Below are positions 10,145-21,515 of a stretch of 64,000 nucleotides of DNA, one piece after another. The notes beneath the pieces were generated by a model. The model was not told the DNA's origin and ran no database searches. It was given only the letters and a program-made list of their open reading frames with translations. The stretch spans positions 66,221,142-66,285,141 of the forward strand of contig OZ038488.1 in assembly GCA_964036315.1 (NCBI GenBank). Reading direction: 5' to 3'. Source of the DNA: Acanthosepion esculentum. Lineage: Eukaryota; Mollusca; Cephalopoda; Sepiida; Sepiidae. The position numbers and the translations under genes were made by a program. The stretch's first letter is position 1. Every line of letters starts with the position of its first letter.

Positions 10145-11375
10145 CATGATTGCCCAAAGAAAGACCACACGCTCAATAACAGTTCAAATCTATGGCGGTA
10201 TCGCAATGGCTGGTGGAGATAAATTTATCATACCCAATATATCACTTTTTTCACGGGCGAAAACAGATGTAGTGACCTTAAACATAATAGCAGTAACAGC
10301 TCTAAAATAAAATTCATATCAGCATCAGCTCTTGAATAATAAAGACACGTGAACCCTAAAGTAACTCTTTCACTTCCAGGTTTTTCCTCTTTCGAACTGG
10401 TGTCATGAACTTTCCACGCTAAAGCTAAAAGGGCTGTGAACGCTTCAAACATAAAACACACAAAGTCTCACTCAAACATATTAATGAACATTTCGTTGTG
10501 TATACAATTTACGTCTAACATTTTAAACTTTCCTTTTGTTAATTTGTCTAATAAATGTTATCTTGCATTGCAAATCAATTGGTCTGTTATTTTGTGCATG
10601 TAATCTTTTTCACCACCATTATTTCATGTACTATAAAATGTTCCGTAATAAACTTTACGCATTTGATTATTGAAGTAGCTAATCACTAAACAGACAAGTG
10701 CATGTATATATGTTTGAGAAAATTTTTGTTTTTATACATACTTACAGAACTTGAACACGACAATATTTTGTTCAAGTAGTAAACCAGAAACACATAAGCA
10801 GATACGGAAAAGAGAAATAAATTAAAGTCTTACTTGGTTCTGCATTGCATCAGTGATATGACTAGGTTATAAACAGCGTGAAAAATTGAGATTTACGATT
10901 AACATACAATCGTTTGGAGAACTGGCGAGCCGACTTACCTTTCGCGCCTTTAACCAATGTCACTTGACACATTTCTGATTCTTTAACGTGTGCATAAACT
11001 ATAGCGGAGTCAAGGGAAGATATTTTTTTTCTTAATGCTGCAGCGTCTTCATTCTGAGACGTTGAATGTAGTTCCCCAGGGAAGGTGCTCGACGACACCA
11101 CTCCCGTAGCTCGGAATGCGCACTGACTCTACAACGGCAGTAGATGCTGAATGTTATTTTCGCCGTTTTCATAAAAACGATTATCCTGTTCGGATTTCTT
11201 TCAGCCAGCGAAAGAAGGTAATAATTCAGGTATGATAAGTAAAGTCTCGGACGTTCGATTCAAAACGTGCTGAAGTCATATAGCTACTATTACCTACCCC
11301 ACTCCGAACAGGTTTGTTTTGTTTGTTCAGCGGCATATCAACTCCCTATGGGTCATTTAATTCCGAAATTTAATT
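10145..11375. other. Unassigned interval with one weak exon-like frame
   Basis: AT-rich. On the minus strand 11122-10939 could be read as an exon ending at a good donor (AAAG/GTAAGT), but the acceptor is weak and no homology is recognised. Otherwise nothing identified. Confidence 0.25.
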
Positions 11376-11379
11376 TTCT

Positions 11380-11715
11380 TGGGGGCATTAGTAATTTCTC
11401 TGACAAAGATTGATTGCTGGTATTTTTTACATGAATATATTGCTGGTACTATCTTTCTTTTTTACAAAAACGTATTGCTGGTAATTTTGTTTACTATGAA
11501 AATATATTTCTACACTTTCATAGTGTGTTGGAGGTTAACTATTTGCCCATAGCTGGGACCATAACAGGTGCTAGCACCCCGAGTCAGGGTAGACCTGGGA
11601 ACAACAGCAATTAAGAGGTGGTTCGACGCTCCTCAAAACCTTGCGATCAGAGGCTTTGCTGTCGGATGTAGTTTATCGTCATAACCAGGATGCCTGAACT
11701 GGAGGTGCTGAGATT
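11380..11715 (+). repeat. Dispersed repeat, copy 1 (partner at 49865-50185)
   Basis: Matches the reverse complement of 49865-50185. Shared landmarks are three spaced ATTGCTGGTA units (11413-11490), then TTTGCCCATAGCTGGGACC, GGTGCTAGCACC and the end TTATCGTCATAACCAGGATG. The internal ATTGCTGGTA units are a short degenerate tandem. No coding; could be a SINE or non-autonomous DNA element. Confidence 0.7.
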
Positions 11716-11719
11716 GAAA

Positions 11720-12400
11720 AGACTGAAAAGATTGCCTCTATTCAGTTGGTTTGTTGCAGACTGGCGAATGTATTTTAAGATATCAGAAGGTTAGGTTATC
11801 AGAAGGGTTAATGAAGTTGGTGTTCTTAGACATTCATCCACAACAAATTAAGAAACAGGAATATTGAAGACAAATCATTTAAGTGAAATCAAAGTGAAAA
11901 CAACAAAAGTTTAACAATAACATTGATTTATATAAAATTAACATACACAATTAAGTCAGATATTGTTGGACAAGTGTGAATAGTTGAATTGAATTATGTA
12001 GTGTATTTATGCCAAATTTCAGTGTGTGTGAAACTGTTATTAAGGTTTGTGTGTGAAATTAAACAAAGTGTTTGGTCGTGTACAAAAATGTCTTTTGTGG
12101 GAGTTCAGTCAATAGTGTGTATGCGTAAGCTTCTTTAAATTATTGTCCAACGTTGGTAAGAGTTGTGTACCTTTAGTTGTTTTGGTGTTCGATTGGATGT
12201 TTACGAATACTTATTCAGTAGTGTGTTATTTCACTTTTTTTTAGTGTTGTAAGCAATTGTTCCTGGGAGAGCAAAATGTTTGTTGAGTCAGAGAAGTTTG
12301 CGCGGGAAAAGTGTAGTTGGTCAAAGTTTTGACTAGCGTGGATTAGTTTGGCATCTCTCCAGGGTGAATTTCTGACTATTTATTTCTGTAAAATAATACA
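11720..12400. other. AT-rich interval, nothing recognised
   Basis: GT-rich low-complexity runs around 12000-12250 but no open frame or repeat match. Confidence 0.45.
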
Positions 12401-12404
12401 GAAA

Positions 12405-13122
12405 ATGTGGCACAAGGCCGAAAAAGGGGGTGGGGAAAAGGACGGTCATCAATTGTCTTAATTTTAAAAACTTAGCTAGCCACAATCACTGACCCAATCA
12501 TACAAAACAATATTCCTACCACCAAAACAACACATTCATACTTACCTTTCTTACTACGTCCACCAAAATACCTCATTGTCTCAATGAAAATCCTAAATAG
12601 TCTCCATGTGTACAAATATTGTCTGTGGGGGGAGGGGAATAAAAAACAACAAGTTAAAAATACCCAATGATTATATACAATATGATTATAAAATATTTAC
12701 AAGAAACTAAACAAAATCGTGTTAGTAATAAAAAAACCCACAAACCTTAAATGTGGCAGAAATATCAGTTGACTGGACGAAATCGGTGCGGGACTATAAA
12801 AATATAGAAAAAACATTCATCCATCCCAAGCACTCACACAGACACGCACTCATTCTGACACAAATATGAAAAACACAAACGCGAAATGAAAGGCGCCCCG
12901 CATCCACCAGAGAACTGACATCACTGACCACCTAACGAGGGAGAGGATGGGGAGTTAAACTAAAGGGACAGAAAAAAAAGGGGCCAATGAGAAAACACAC
13001 CCTAGCTAAGTTTACTGGAAAAGAAAAGAAAAAACTAAGGAATCAAATACAAAAAACCTACTCTAGTCTAAATCCAGGGATGGGTTACCCAAGTTCAACC
13101 CAGGAAAACAATATCCTGATGC
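12405..13122 (-). mobile_element. LINE 3' UTR (third LINE family)
   Basis: Lies immediately downstream (minus sense) of the LINE pol fragment at 13124-14290. Its distal 370 bp recur at 35104-35379 and 46010-46370: GTGGCACAAGGCC, then AACTTAGCTAGCCAC, CCTTTCTTACTACG, CATTGTCTCAATGAAAAT and ATTGTCTGTGGGGGGAGGGG. The extreme 3' end on the minus strand can form a hairpin (TTTCTGTA loop TACAGAAA) followed by AAATA. Confidence 0.75.
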
Positions 13123-13123
13123 C

Positions 13124-14290
13124 TAACCGCCATCAAAATGCCACTCCAGGTCAGCCCCTTTTACTTGGCACAAGCGTGCAAGATCCACCCACCTTTTGCC
13201 AAATTCTGATGAGGTGAGCCGCCGCTTTTCCATCCTAATCTTGACTTTAAGCTGATGCTTAAAGTACAAGATCAGTTGGGAAGAAGTGAACTTCTCGCCA
13301 TCATAGAATTCCTTCTGACGTGTCGTCCAAATCACTACTCTCATAACACCTAGTAAGCAAAAGAACACATATTGTTCAGCCTTCGTCATGTACGGCACCA
13401 CATTGCTACAAACAGAACTGGCCTCTAGGACAAAGAACTTTCCCTGCAGCATGCCTGCTACCACTCTGCAATGGAAGAAGGCGTGACCAATGGTCTCGAC
13501 TTCCCCAATACAGCGTCGGCAGTTTGGAGATTTCTCCAAGCCCGCTGAACAAAGTCATTTGGCGACCCAGAGGGCCCCACGAATCATCAGCCAGGTGAGT
13601 GGTGCCTCATCGTTATTGAGGGATTTCAACCCAGGTGCCCAAGGCCATATTAAGTGAGCCTCCCGCTTCGTAAGATCGAGCTCGTCAATCACATCATCCT
13701 GAACGGCCCCACCCCCTGACTAACAGTTGATACAATGCCCTACGAGACAACGCCTGGGCATTGGAGAGGTCATCCGACACCCATAAGAGGCGTTTCAAAG
13801 CAACACGACATTCGCGATAGAAGGAGCATTCAGATCGGGGTAAACGGCGGGCCTCCTCCTCGCTCGAGTGCACACTTCTAAGGGATAGGAAGTTTCTACG
13901 GACGTCTTCCTTCCAGAAGGCGCCCTCCTCATCTGATTCGCGACACATTCGGTTTAGGAAGGCGATGCGAAGCATATATTGACGAATCTCAATGCTAGGC
14001 ATACCCAGACCACCTTCAGATAGTTGAAGGCAACAGATCTCCCGAGATACCATAGCGGCCTTGTCTCTTCACAAGAAAGGGAACAAAAGCCTTACTAATG
14101 ACATTAGTGTGGTATACGGAAGTGAAAGTACAGAGAGTCGGTAAAGGAGAATCGGATAGATGTGTGAAACACATACTTCCGCCCTCCCCTTTAAGGAAAG
14201 CTTCCTCCGATACCACAGATTAACCGCGATCTTGGCCTTCCCTTGTACCTTCGACCAATTCATTTCCAATTGGAAATCAGGACTGAACCA
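13124..14290 (-). pseudogene. LINE pol C-terminal part with zinc-finger motif
   Basis: Minus-strand frames overlap in order: VQGKAKIAVNLWYRRKLSLK (RT thumb-like), FLVKRQGRYGIS and CLQLSEGGLGMPSIEIRQY, then after a frame change CRRCIGEVETIGHAFFHC, a Cys/His zinc-binding motif of the zf-RVT type found near the C-terminus of L1/Tx1-like LINEs. The protein ends DLEWHFDGG at 13123. Two or three frameshifts or stops break the reading (about 14050 and 13690-13540). The RT catalytic domain is missing, so the element is 5'-truncated at about 14290. Confidence 0.8.
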
Positions 14291-14299
14291 GACGCTGGT

Positions 14300-14955
14300 G
14301 CAAGTAAAGTAGTTATCAGAGAGTGATATTTCACAAGTGCTTACTCACTCGTGCTCTTCTCCATCTAGGACTGGACATTTTTTTGGTGATGATCAAACAG
14401 AATATAGTGAGAAGTATATTTTCTAAAATGAATGTAAGCAATCTCGAATGAAATTACAATTCTATTGGATGTTTCTATAATCTGCAATGATAAAGATTCC
14501 TGCCACCCACTGTCCACACAAAAATTCTTTAACTGATAATATCTTTTAAACATTAACAAATATTATTTCTTTTCTCGACTCAAAATTTCTTTTTGTCCAA
14601 AGTAAACTTTTGCTTGCATTTATTTACTTTTATTAAAATTAATGCTTAATCTCTATGTTAATTAATATTAGAAATATTGTAAAATATGAAAAAAATATTA
14701 TGAATAATAAAATTTGCTGTGGATTTAAAATTATTGATAGATATAAACAGACTGTGATAGACTGAAACAGATTCAAAGATAGATATTAAAAGGCAAAGAC
14801 ATGTAGTGTTTGTCATGAAAAAAATTAAAAATTTATATAAATTAAGATTTGGCAGAAGGAATAAATTAGATAGATGCAAATTATAGTGGGCACATTATTA
14901 GAACATGTTCCTTTAATTAATCTATTTCAGACAAAATAAAAATTTCTTTTTATTG
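14300..14955. other. AT-rich interval, nothing recognised
   Basis: Very AT-rich sequence with short open frames of no identity. Confidence 0.5.
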
Positions 14956-14989
14956 AAAATTATTAATAAGATACAACCTTTCTAATGTC

Positions 14990-15275
14990 TGGACACATAG
15001 GCAAAATGCATATTTTCAAGAAATGAAACTTATAACTACAACATCTTATTGAATTGAAATATTAACAAATAACATCTTCAATATGATTTCCATCATTTGT
15101 GATGCAAAGTTTGATGCGATTTGCAAGATTCACATGAACTCAATACAATAACTGCACATTGATGTCAGATTTAGCACATTCACTCTTTATGCGTTCAATC
15201 AAGTGTGTTGCATCTGTGATTTTCATTGAGTACACCTTCTCATTTAACATACACCAGAAATTGTGATTGAATAAA
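14990..15275 (-). pseudogene. DDE transposase C-terminal remnant
   Basis: Minus-strand reading: NFWCMLNEKVYSMKITDATH, LIERIKSECAKSDINVQLL, stop, then VHVNLANRIKLCITNDGNHI. This matches the C-terminus of IS630/Tc1-like transposases with KVYxxKPxxLxELKxRI and VxxNLxxRLxxCIxxNGxHxE. Only the last 90 or so residues are present and one stop interrupts them. The catalytic residues lie outside the surviving part. Confidence 0.6.
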
Positions 15276-15320
15276 TGAATTTGAAATGATGTTATAAATT
15301 TATTTTTTAACTTTTAAAAT

Positions 15321-15349
15321 CCCAGGCAACACTGGGTATCTCTGCTAGT
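15321..15349 (+). mobile_element. Helitron-like 3' terminus
   Basis: CCCAG-GCAACA-CTGGG forms a short hairpin and is followed after eight or nine bases by CTAGT and then T, the layout of Helitron 3' ends (hairpin, CTRRT, insertion before T). The CCCxGGCAACxCxGGG form is common among invertebrate Helitrons (established knowledge). The 5' end was not found. Confidence 0.6.
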
Positions 15350-15664
15350 TATTAATAAGATACAATATCTCTACTCGGTGGATACCAACTTAAAATTTAA
15401 TTAACTTGTAATTTATGAAGAAAGATAAAATTTACACAGCATTTGAAACATATCAACTTATTAATCTGCAAAGTTTCTGTTTTATGCATGTATAGTTATT
15501 AGAAATTATATGCTCTTCAAATAAAACACTTTTAAATAGAACTGAGCATTTTTTGGCTAAATATTTGTGCTCATTTTGTGTTTACTATTATGTCCGTACC
15601 ACAGGTATAGATAAGCAAAGACAAGTATTTTCATGAAAAATCAGTTTGACACTTTGGCACGTAT

Positions 15665-16045
15665 CATTAATTGATTGATTTGTTTTCTACGGCCCATCAA
15701 TCTTCAGCAGGTTATTTAAAGCCAGAAAATATTTTTAGATTCTAAGAATATTTTGGGGAGATAATAATGATTTAGTGATACAAATCTTATTAATTAACCC
15801 ATAGCTGGGAGGAGAAGAAGTGGAAGCACACCTTCCTCAAGGGCATTTGTGCATAAGTAACTCAGCTCTCTGATTAACAATTCTGAGCCATTATACATTA
15901 TACAACTCACACATCCAAGCCTACAGCACCTGGTATTTCTAAGTGGTCAATTATCTATGCTCAATGTTGCTTATCTTCAGTGATTATACAGAACTCAGTG
16001 TTTCAATATGATATGTCAGTAAGCCACACACACCATCAGATATTA
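15665..16045 (-). mobile_element. 5S-tRNA SINE, copy H
   Basis: Minus-strand element: degenerate 5S-like head at about 16045-15925 (GCACCTGGTATTTC complement of the 5S end), tRNA-like middle (15920-15850) and the family tail, whose complement GGTTATTTAAAGCCAGAAAA lies at 15710-15729. Diverged, old copy. Confidence 0.75.
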
Positions 16046-16049
16046 TAAA

Positions 16050-17600
16050 ATCATATGAAATATAAAATATTATAATTAATAAGACTTGTTAATTTTTAAC
16101 TTATATTGCCATTAATAAAAGATTTAAAAAAATTTATTTTTAATAATTAATATTATTAACAAATGCCAGTATTATAATTGGTCTTTTTATTCCTTGTTGT
16201 GGTTTTTCTATTATTTTTTATTTTATTATTAGTTTTATTTGTTATTATTGTTAAAATGTTATTGCGTCTCAATTTATTCAGTGTATTAAAAATTAAAATA
16301 GCTTTTTATAATTGTTTTTCATTTATTTATATTATTTGTTATTATTAATATAAATTTTTGTTGTTTTTCAACAGTTATACATTGAAATAAATTCAGCCAC
16401 AACTTTGATCTAAAGAATGCAACACTTATCAAATGAGGAAGTCACTTACTTAAACAGAAAATTCTCAAAAGTGCTGCTATTGAATTTTAGTAAAATATAA
16501 ATCTGTGCACTGGATTTTTTTCAAATATCTCCATTCCTGAAAGAATTACCTCTATCCCAAGCCAACATACATGACTATAAAAATATTAAAAAATTAAAAG
16601 AAAACACTTAAATTCATAATCTCCAGTTATTAAAAAAATATATATAATACATACATTTATCCCAAACTAAAATAATTTAAATATTAATTGCATAATAAAA
16701 AAAAACAAAAACTCAATAACATCATTTACTCACTTTCATTTATTAGACATTAAATTACATTACTTAGCATCCTCCATAATTTACCTAGACTTTTCTGCTA
16801 ACCTGATAAATATTTATGAGCATCTCTTAAATTTTGAAAAACTAACAACATTTTTACTTTTCTTTATAAATACTTACATTTGTCGGTTGGGATAAGTTTT
16901 CATTTTGTCTTTATCTGTATTTCATTCTGTTTATTATCAATCAAAACCTTTACTTTTCTTCTTGCATTTGTTATTAATTATTATCAATTACAATATTATG
17001 GTTTTGTATTTACTATTTTATAAATTAACAATAATTATTAACATTTCATTCACTGCTCTCCTATTTACTATTTTTTGTTAATTATTTATCTTATTCAGGT
17101 TAAATAGTAATCAATTTTTTTTAATCAATAAAGGTAAAAACATCTAGGTTTAATGGGATTAAATAATGACACCCATGAAACCAGGGTCTCCAAATATAAT
17201 CAGATTAGAAATTGACCTTAGAAAAATGTTTCTAAGCACAATTGTATTTTCTTTATGCTAAAAATGGAAATCTAAGTTGAGAAGTGAAATAAAAAAAATA
17301 GGCCAAGCTGTTCCCTGAAAGGCAAATCAGTTAGAAACTTTGGGAGTTCAAGCACCCAGAAACAAATTCATTTCTGATATATAGAAGGGAAGGGGTTGCA
17401 CTGCTCCACCCAGAAATTTGACCTTAATCTACTATGAACTGATATTGCTGACAATGAAATTCTTCTAGTACCTGGTGAACATGCATCAGTTCACCCAGCT
17501 TAATGCAAGTTTGGGTAACCAGATTGACATGCAAGTTTAAATATAATAATATACTTTAAATCAATATATGATAGTGTATACATTTATCAGCCAAAGAATT
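16050..17600. other. Very AT-rich interval, nothing recognised
   Basis: Low-complexity A/T-rich DNA without recognised elements; no tRNA shape or coding frame of note. Confidence 0.5.
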
Positions 17601-17619
17601 GTTAATTACCATTACTTTA

Positions 17620-18540
17620 GACAAGTTTTTCTTCCATCTTATTTCTGTGGTTTTCGCATCTTGTATTAATAGCATTTCTTCTAGCTTTTAATTGTCTGAA
17701 TTTCTTAGATGAAGGATTGTTATTATTATTGATTTTCGTCTAATCTTTCTTTCATCTTATTTCTACTGCTTTTAGATCTTGTATTCATAGTCTTTAGTTG
17801 CCTGAAAATCTTACATGAAGAATTGACATTATTATTCATTTTTGATTAGTCTTTCATCTTATTTCTATTGCATGTTACCTTGTATTAATAGTCTTTAGTT
17901 GTCATAATTTCTTAGACAAAACATTGTCATTATTATTCATTTTTGACTAGTCTTTCATTTAATATCTATTGCTTTTACACCTTATATTAATAGTAATTAT
18001 CGATCTCAATCAGTGACAGATCTATTTTGAAACTAATGAAGTTTAAGGGCAGCTAATCCCAGAAGCAACATTTTTAAAAAGGTGATATTTAAACAAAATC
18101 CATGTTTGTTATTAAAATAAGGTTATTTTAGTGATAGAATCATAAGCCAATGGGTTGAAGTAGCTAATGTTGGCATTAGAATATGCCCTAATACCCACTT
18201 CATATGGCCTCAAAATTCCCCTGTAATTGGTCTAATTTCAAAATTTTCTTGAGAGCTTGCAGTGCCCAAACCCTCAGCTGTTTGAATTCATTGAGCTTGC
18301 CAGAATCTAATCATAAGCTACATTTTGGCAGTTGGATCCTTGATTCTATTGTTGCTAGTTGCAAAGGGGCCACCATATCTGTTCAAGTTTCAGGGCCCCA
18401 AAAATGTAGGTCCACCACTGATCTGAATTCCTTCAATGAAGACTTATCTTCATTATTAATTGTTACCGAGTCTTTCTTTCATCTTATTTCTGTCACTTTA
18501 CACCTTGTATAGTCTTTAACTGTCTTTCTTAAATTAAAAT
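17620..18540 (+). repeat. Minisatellite of about 100-120 bp units, split by a hAT
   Basis: Units begin with CTTTCATCTTATTTCTxxTG, continue CCTTGTATTAATAGTCTTTA and end TTATTATTCATTTTTG. Starts are near 17631, 17750, 17852 and 17952, and the fifth is at 18477, separated from the others by the inserted element at 18011-18420. Confidence 0.8.
18011..18420 (+). mobile_element. Non-autonomous hAT element with 8-bp target duplication
   Basis: Left end CAGTGACAGATCTA and right end (reverse complement) CAGTGGTGGACCTA are matching hAT-type terminal repeats. The flanking octamers ATCTCAAT (18003-18010) and ATCTGAAT (18421-18428) match at 7 of 8, the size hAT transposases produce. At 410 bp there is no room for a transposase and none is seen. 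Confidence 0.8.
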
Positions 18541-18544
18541 CTCA

Positions 18545-19390
18545 ATCAGGGGAGGATTGTCTGCAGGGGGGAATTTCAGGGTTTCAGATGGGGAGGGAAA
18601 AATCTTTTACTCGGTTTTTTATTTATAGAATTTTGTGTATTGAATTATACATTGCATTTTATTGAACTTTTTGTTTATTGAAGTATGCTTCAGTTTATTT
18701 ATTTAATTAAATCAAATTACTGTACATGTATTCAAGTTTAAAAATCCATTAACATTTTCTATTGCTATTAAATTTGTAAAAATCCTCTATTGAAATAATT
18801 GTCAGATTATGTGAGGTTAAAAATATATATTAGTATATTATACTAGCCATTATCATTGTTTTCATGGTTCAAGGGGAGTAACTGTTATTTTCCTTTCATA
18901 TTCAAAATTGCAGCTAGCTTAAAAGCAACCCTATTGGGCAGCATTTAAGCTAGTCCCTGTGGAGAACTCTTGGTTTGGCCATCATCACAATAGCTAGGGA
19001 GGAGTAGATGCGATGGGCATCAATAAACTACAGAAGAGCACAAAATTGATCGCTGCATTTAAGTATTGAATTAATGTTTAAGCTTACCTTTTAAAAGTTA
19101 AACAATGATTCTTCTGCTGCCACTTAATTTAAAAACAATTTGATGTATGTAGATCCTTATTTTCTGGGTTCATGGGTGACAGAACAGGAGATAATTTATA
19201 AGATAAAATTAATATAGTGTAAAGATGGGAAAATAGAAATTAGAATTAGTTACACATTCAACATTTGAAGAGTTAGAGAAACATAATAGCTAATTAAGTA
19301 AAACCTGTATCATGGAATCTATATGAATGAATGCAAAATTGGAGCTCAATTATACCACAAATTCTGAGATTAAAACACCCCAGCTCTACT
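18545..19390. other. Unassigned interval
   Basis: The start (about 18540-18600) repeats AATCAGGGGAGGATTGTCTG near a hAT-like terminus, but no partner end was found. The remainder is AT-rich and unassigned. Confidence 0.35.
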
Positions 19391-19394
19391 TTAT

Positions 19395-20310
19395 AATAAT
19401 TTGGTATTTACTCAACCCCCCTCTCCATGAAGTCGTGTGTGACACAAGGTCAGTTTAATGTGGAGAGCCCAAGCACGTACACCCGGCTAGGAACAAAACT
19501 TCTCCGAGCCCCCGCAACTGTCAGTTGTGCTGGCCTCGGTGTGAGCACGAATCCCACTCTCTAGTGCAATAACAGGGTGTGGCATCGGGCAGCTGTTTCT
19601 CAGGGTTGGGCCTCTCTCAGTATAATTTTCCTCAGTTGCGACTCTGTGCTTTGATGGAACTGCCCCTGAGCACACTCTTCCCCAAAGACGGATATGCAAG
19701 TGAAAGATGATAATTAATCGTGTTACAAACTACTTGAGAATAATTTGTATTTACTCAACATCCCAAGAGGTCAGTCTGTGACACAAAGTTGTTTTAATAT
19801 GGGGAGCCTGAGCACATACACCCAGGCTAGGAACAAAAATTCTCCGAGCCCCTGCAACGGCCGGTTGCACTGGCCTCGGTGAAAAGCACTGACCCCTCTC
19901 TCTGGTGCAATGAGTGGGTGCGGCTCCAGACAGCTGTTCCCCAGAGCTGGGCACCTCTCAGTATAATCTTTCTCATTTGTGACTCTGTCCTTTGACGGAG
20001 TCACTCCTGAGCGCACTCTGCCCAAAGACAGAGATGCAACAGAGAGATGATAAATAGACGTGTTACAAACTACTCAAGAGAGCAGTTTATATTTATTTGA
20101 CCCCCCACTGAGTCAGGTTGTGACACAAGGTCGGTTTTTAACATGGGGACCTGAGTGAAGACACTCAGGCCACTGGTCAGGGCTGGTCTAAGCTAGTCTT
20201 AGCTGGTCCAAATGGTCAAAGCTGGTTCAAGCTAGTCATAGCCATGATACTACCAGTGCAGGGACGGATCCCTGCATCCGGTAAGTATCAATGAGTACAA
20301 ACTACTCGAG
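19395..20310 (-). repeat. Three tandem LTR-like units of about 340 bp
   Basis: The landmark GTGACACAAGGTC followed by GTTTTAATATGGGGAGCC recurs near 19437, 19777 and 20119. Units 1 and 2 align through CCGAGCCCC, GGCCTCGGTG, CTCTCAGTATAAT and GTGTTACAAACTACT; unit 3 has lost its middle. The core resembles the LTRs at 37733-38201 and 44952-45476 (GTGGCACAAGGCCGAGTTT). They may be LTR parts amplified in tandem. Orientation is assumed from that resemblance. Confidence 0.7.
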
Positions 20311-20319
20311 AGAGCAGCA

Positions 20320-21055
20320 GATACACTAAAAGCTCAATATCGGTATTATATATTATCTACTTCGAGGCAATATCACTATTCCGGTTTAACTTATTTGCAT
20401 TCTGATTTTAAAAATTTGATTTCATTATTAACTGTCCTTCATTTCTGTTCTTTTATTTGAGGCTTGTTTTGATTTTTATATCAAAAATAGTTCTGTTTAG
20501 GAATATTGTCTTATATAGTGCAGAAAAGTTTTTGAAATTTGCATTTTACTTGACCTTCAACAAGTTGGCATCTATTTGTAAAACTTTCCTTAATTATAAC
20601 CAATTTTGAATGAAATGTTCATTTAAAATTTTTGTTTTGAAGATTTCAAGTAGTGACTATATCTTACTTTGTGACGCAATAGCAAGCGGGCGAAGTCTGT
20701 TAATATATATATATATATGAGAAAGTGATGAAAAGTTTTAGCCTAAATAAAGAAAGGATTTACAAAAATTGGGTTAGATTTTGGTAAGTGAGTTGGGCTG
20801 AGAACTTTTCAAGATCCCTTCATAGAAAGGGAGAAGGGATAAAGATCAAAGAATCAGTCTTGTTGATTGGAAATCAAGAGACAATAAGCAGAAAATTGAA
20901 AGTTAGGTCAGAGATGAAAAGCATAAAATCTGTGATAAATCAAAATTTTTTATGGAGAGATAGAGCAAAAGAAAGATTAAAGAGTGGATGCAGTAGAAAT
21001 GCTTACAGTGCATTCATTTTGCCTATGAAATTCAATTTGATAAAAACAGAGGCAA
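20320..21055. other. Unassigned interval with a short (AT)n run
   Basis: (AT)n at 20704-20719. A plus-strand frame (20788-21126) is open for over 100 codons but lysine-rich, unlike any family known to me, and reads into the adjoining minisatellite, so I do not call it a gene. Confidence 0.4.
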
Positions 21056-21059
21056 CAAT

Positions 21060-21515
21060 GTTACAAACGGATAAGGAAGAAAATGTGAAGATAGAGACAA
21101 AGGGTGAGCGAAGAGCGGAGGCATGAGATAATGAATAATCTTAGTTGTATTGAAAAGGATAAGGGAGAGAATGAGAAGATACAGAAAAATGATGTGATAA
21201 AAATAGAGACATGAGATAATCTTAGCTTTATTGGAAAGGATAAGGAAGAGATTGAGAAAATACTGGCAAAATGTGAGAGAAGAGCAGAGCCATGGGAATA
21301 ATGTATAATCTTATTTATACTGGAAAGGATAAGGAAGAGATTAAGAAAATACAGGCAAATATGAGAGAAGACCAGAGGCATCAGAATAGTGTATAGTCTT
21401 ATTTATACTATAAAGGATAAGGAATCATTTGAGAAGATACAGGCAAAATGTGAGAGAAGGGCAGCGGCATCAGAATAATGTATAATCTTATTTATACTGG
21501 AAAGGATAAGGATAT
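21060..21515 (+). repeat. Minisatellite of about 87 bp units
   Basis: Five to six diverged units begin AAAGGATAAGGA (near 21068, 21155, 21237, 21325, 21411 and 21500), each containing GAGAAxATACAGGCAAA and TGTATAATCTTATTTATAC. Confidence 0.85.

Larger units (their letters stand above)
14960..15365. repeat. 17-bp direct repeat bounding an insertion-like segment
   Basis: TTATTAATAAGATACAA occurs at 14960-14976 and exactly again at 15349-15365. The enclosed DNA contains a transposase remnant (14990-15275) and a Helitron-like 3' end (15321-15349). The repeat looks like a long target-site duplication, though its low complexity leaves room for chance. Confidence 0.6.

Noticed and set aside
13694..14053. 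Possible host gene with protein-like composition
   Set aside because: It continues in adjacent frames into a zf-RVT type motif and a repeated 3' UTR, so it is LINE pol.
20788..21126. 112-codon plus-strand frame
   Set aside because: Lysine/glutamate-rich from purine-rich DNA, no homology recognised, and it reads into a minisatellite.
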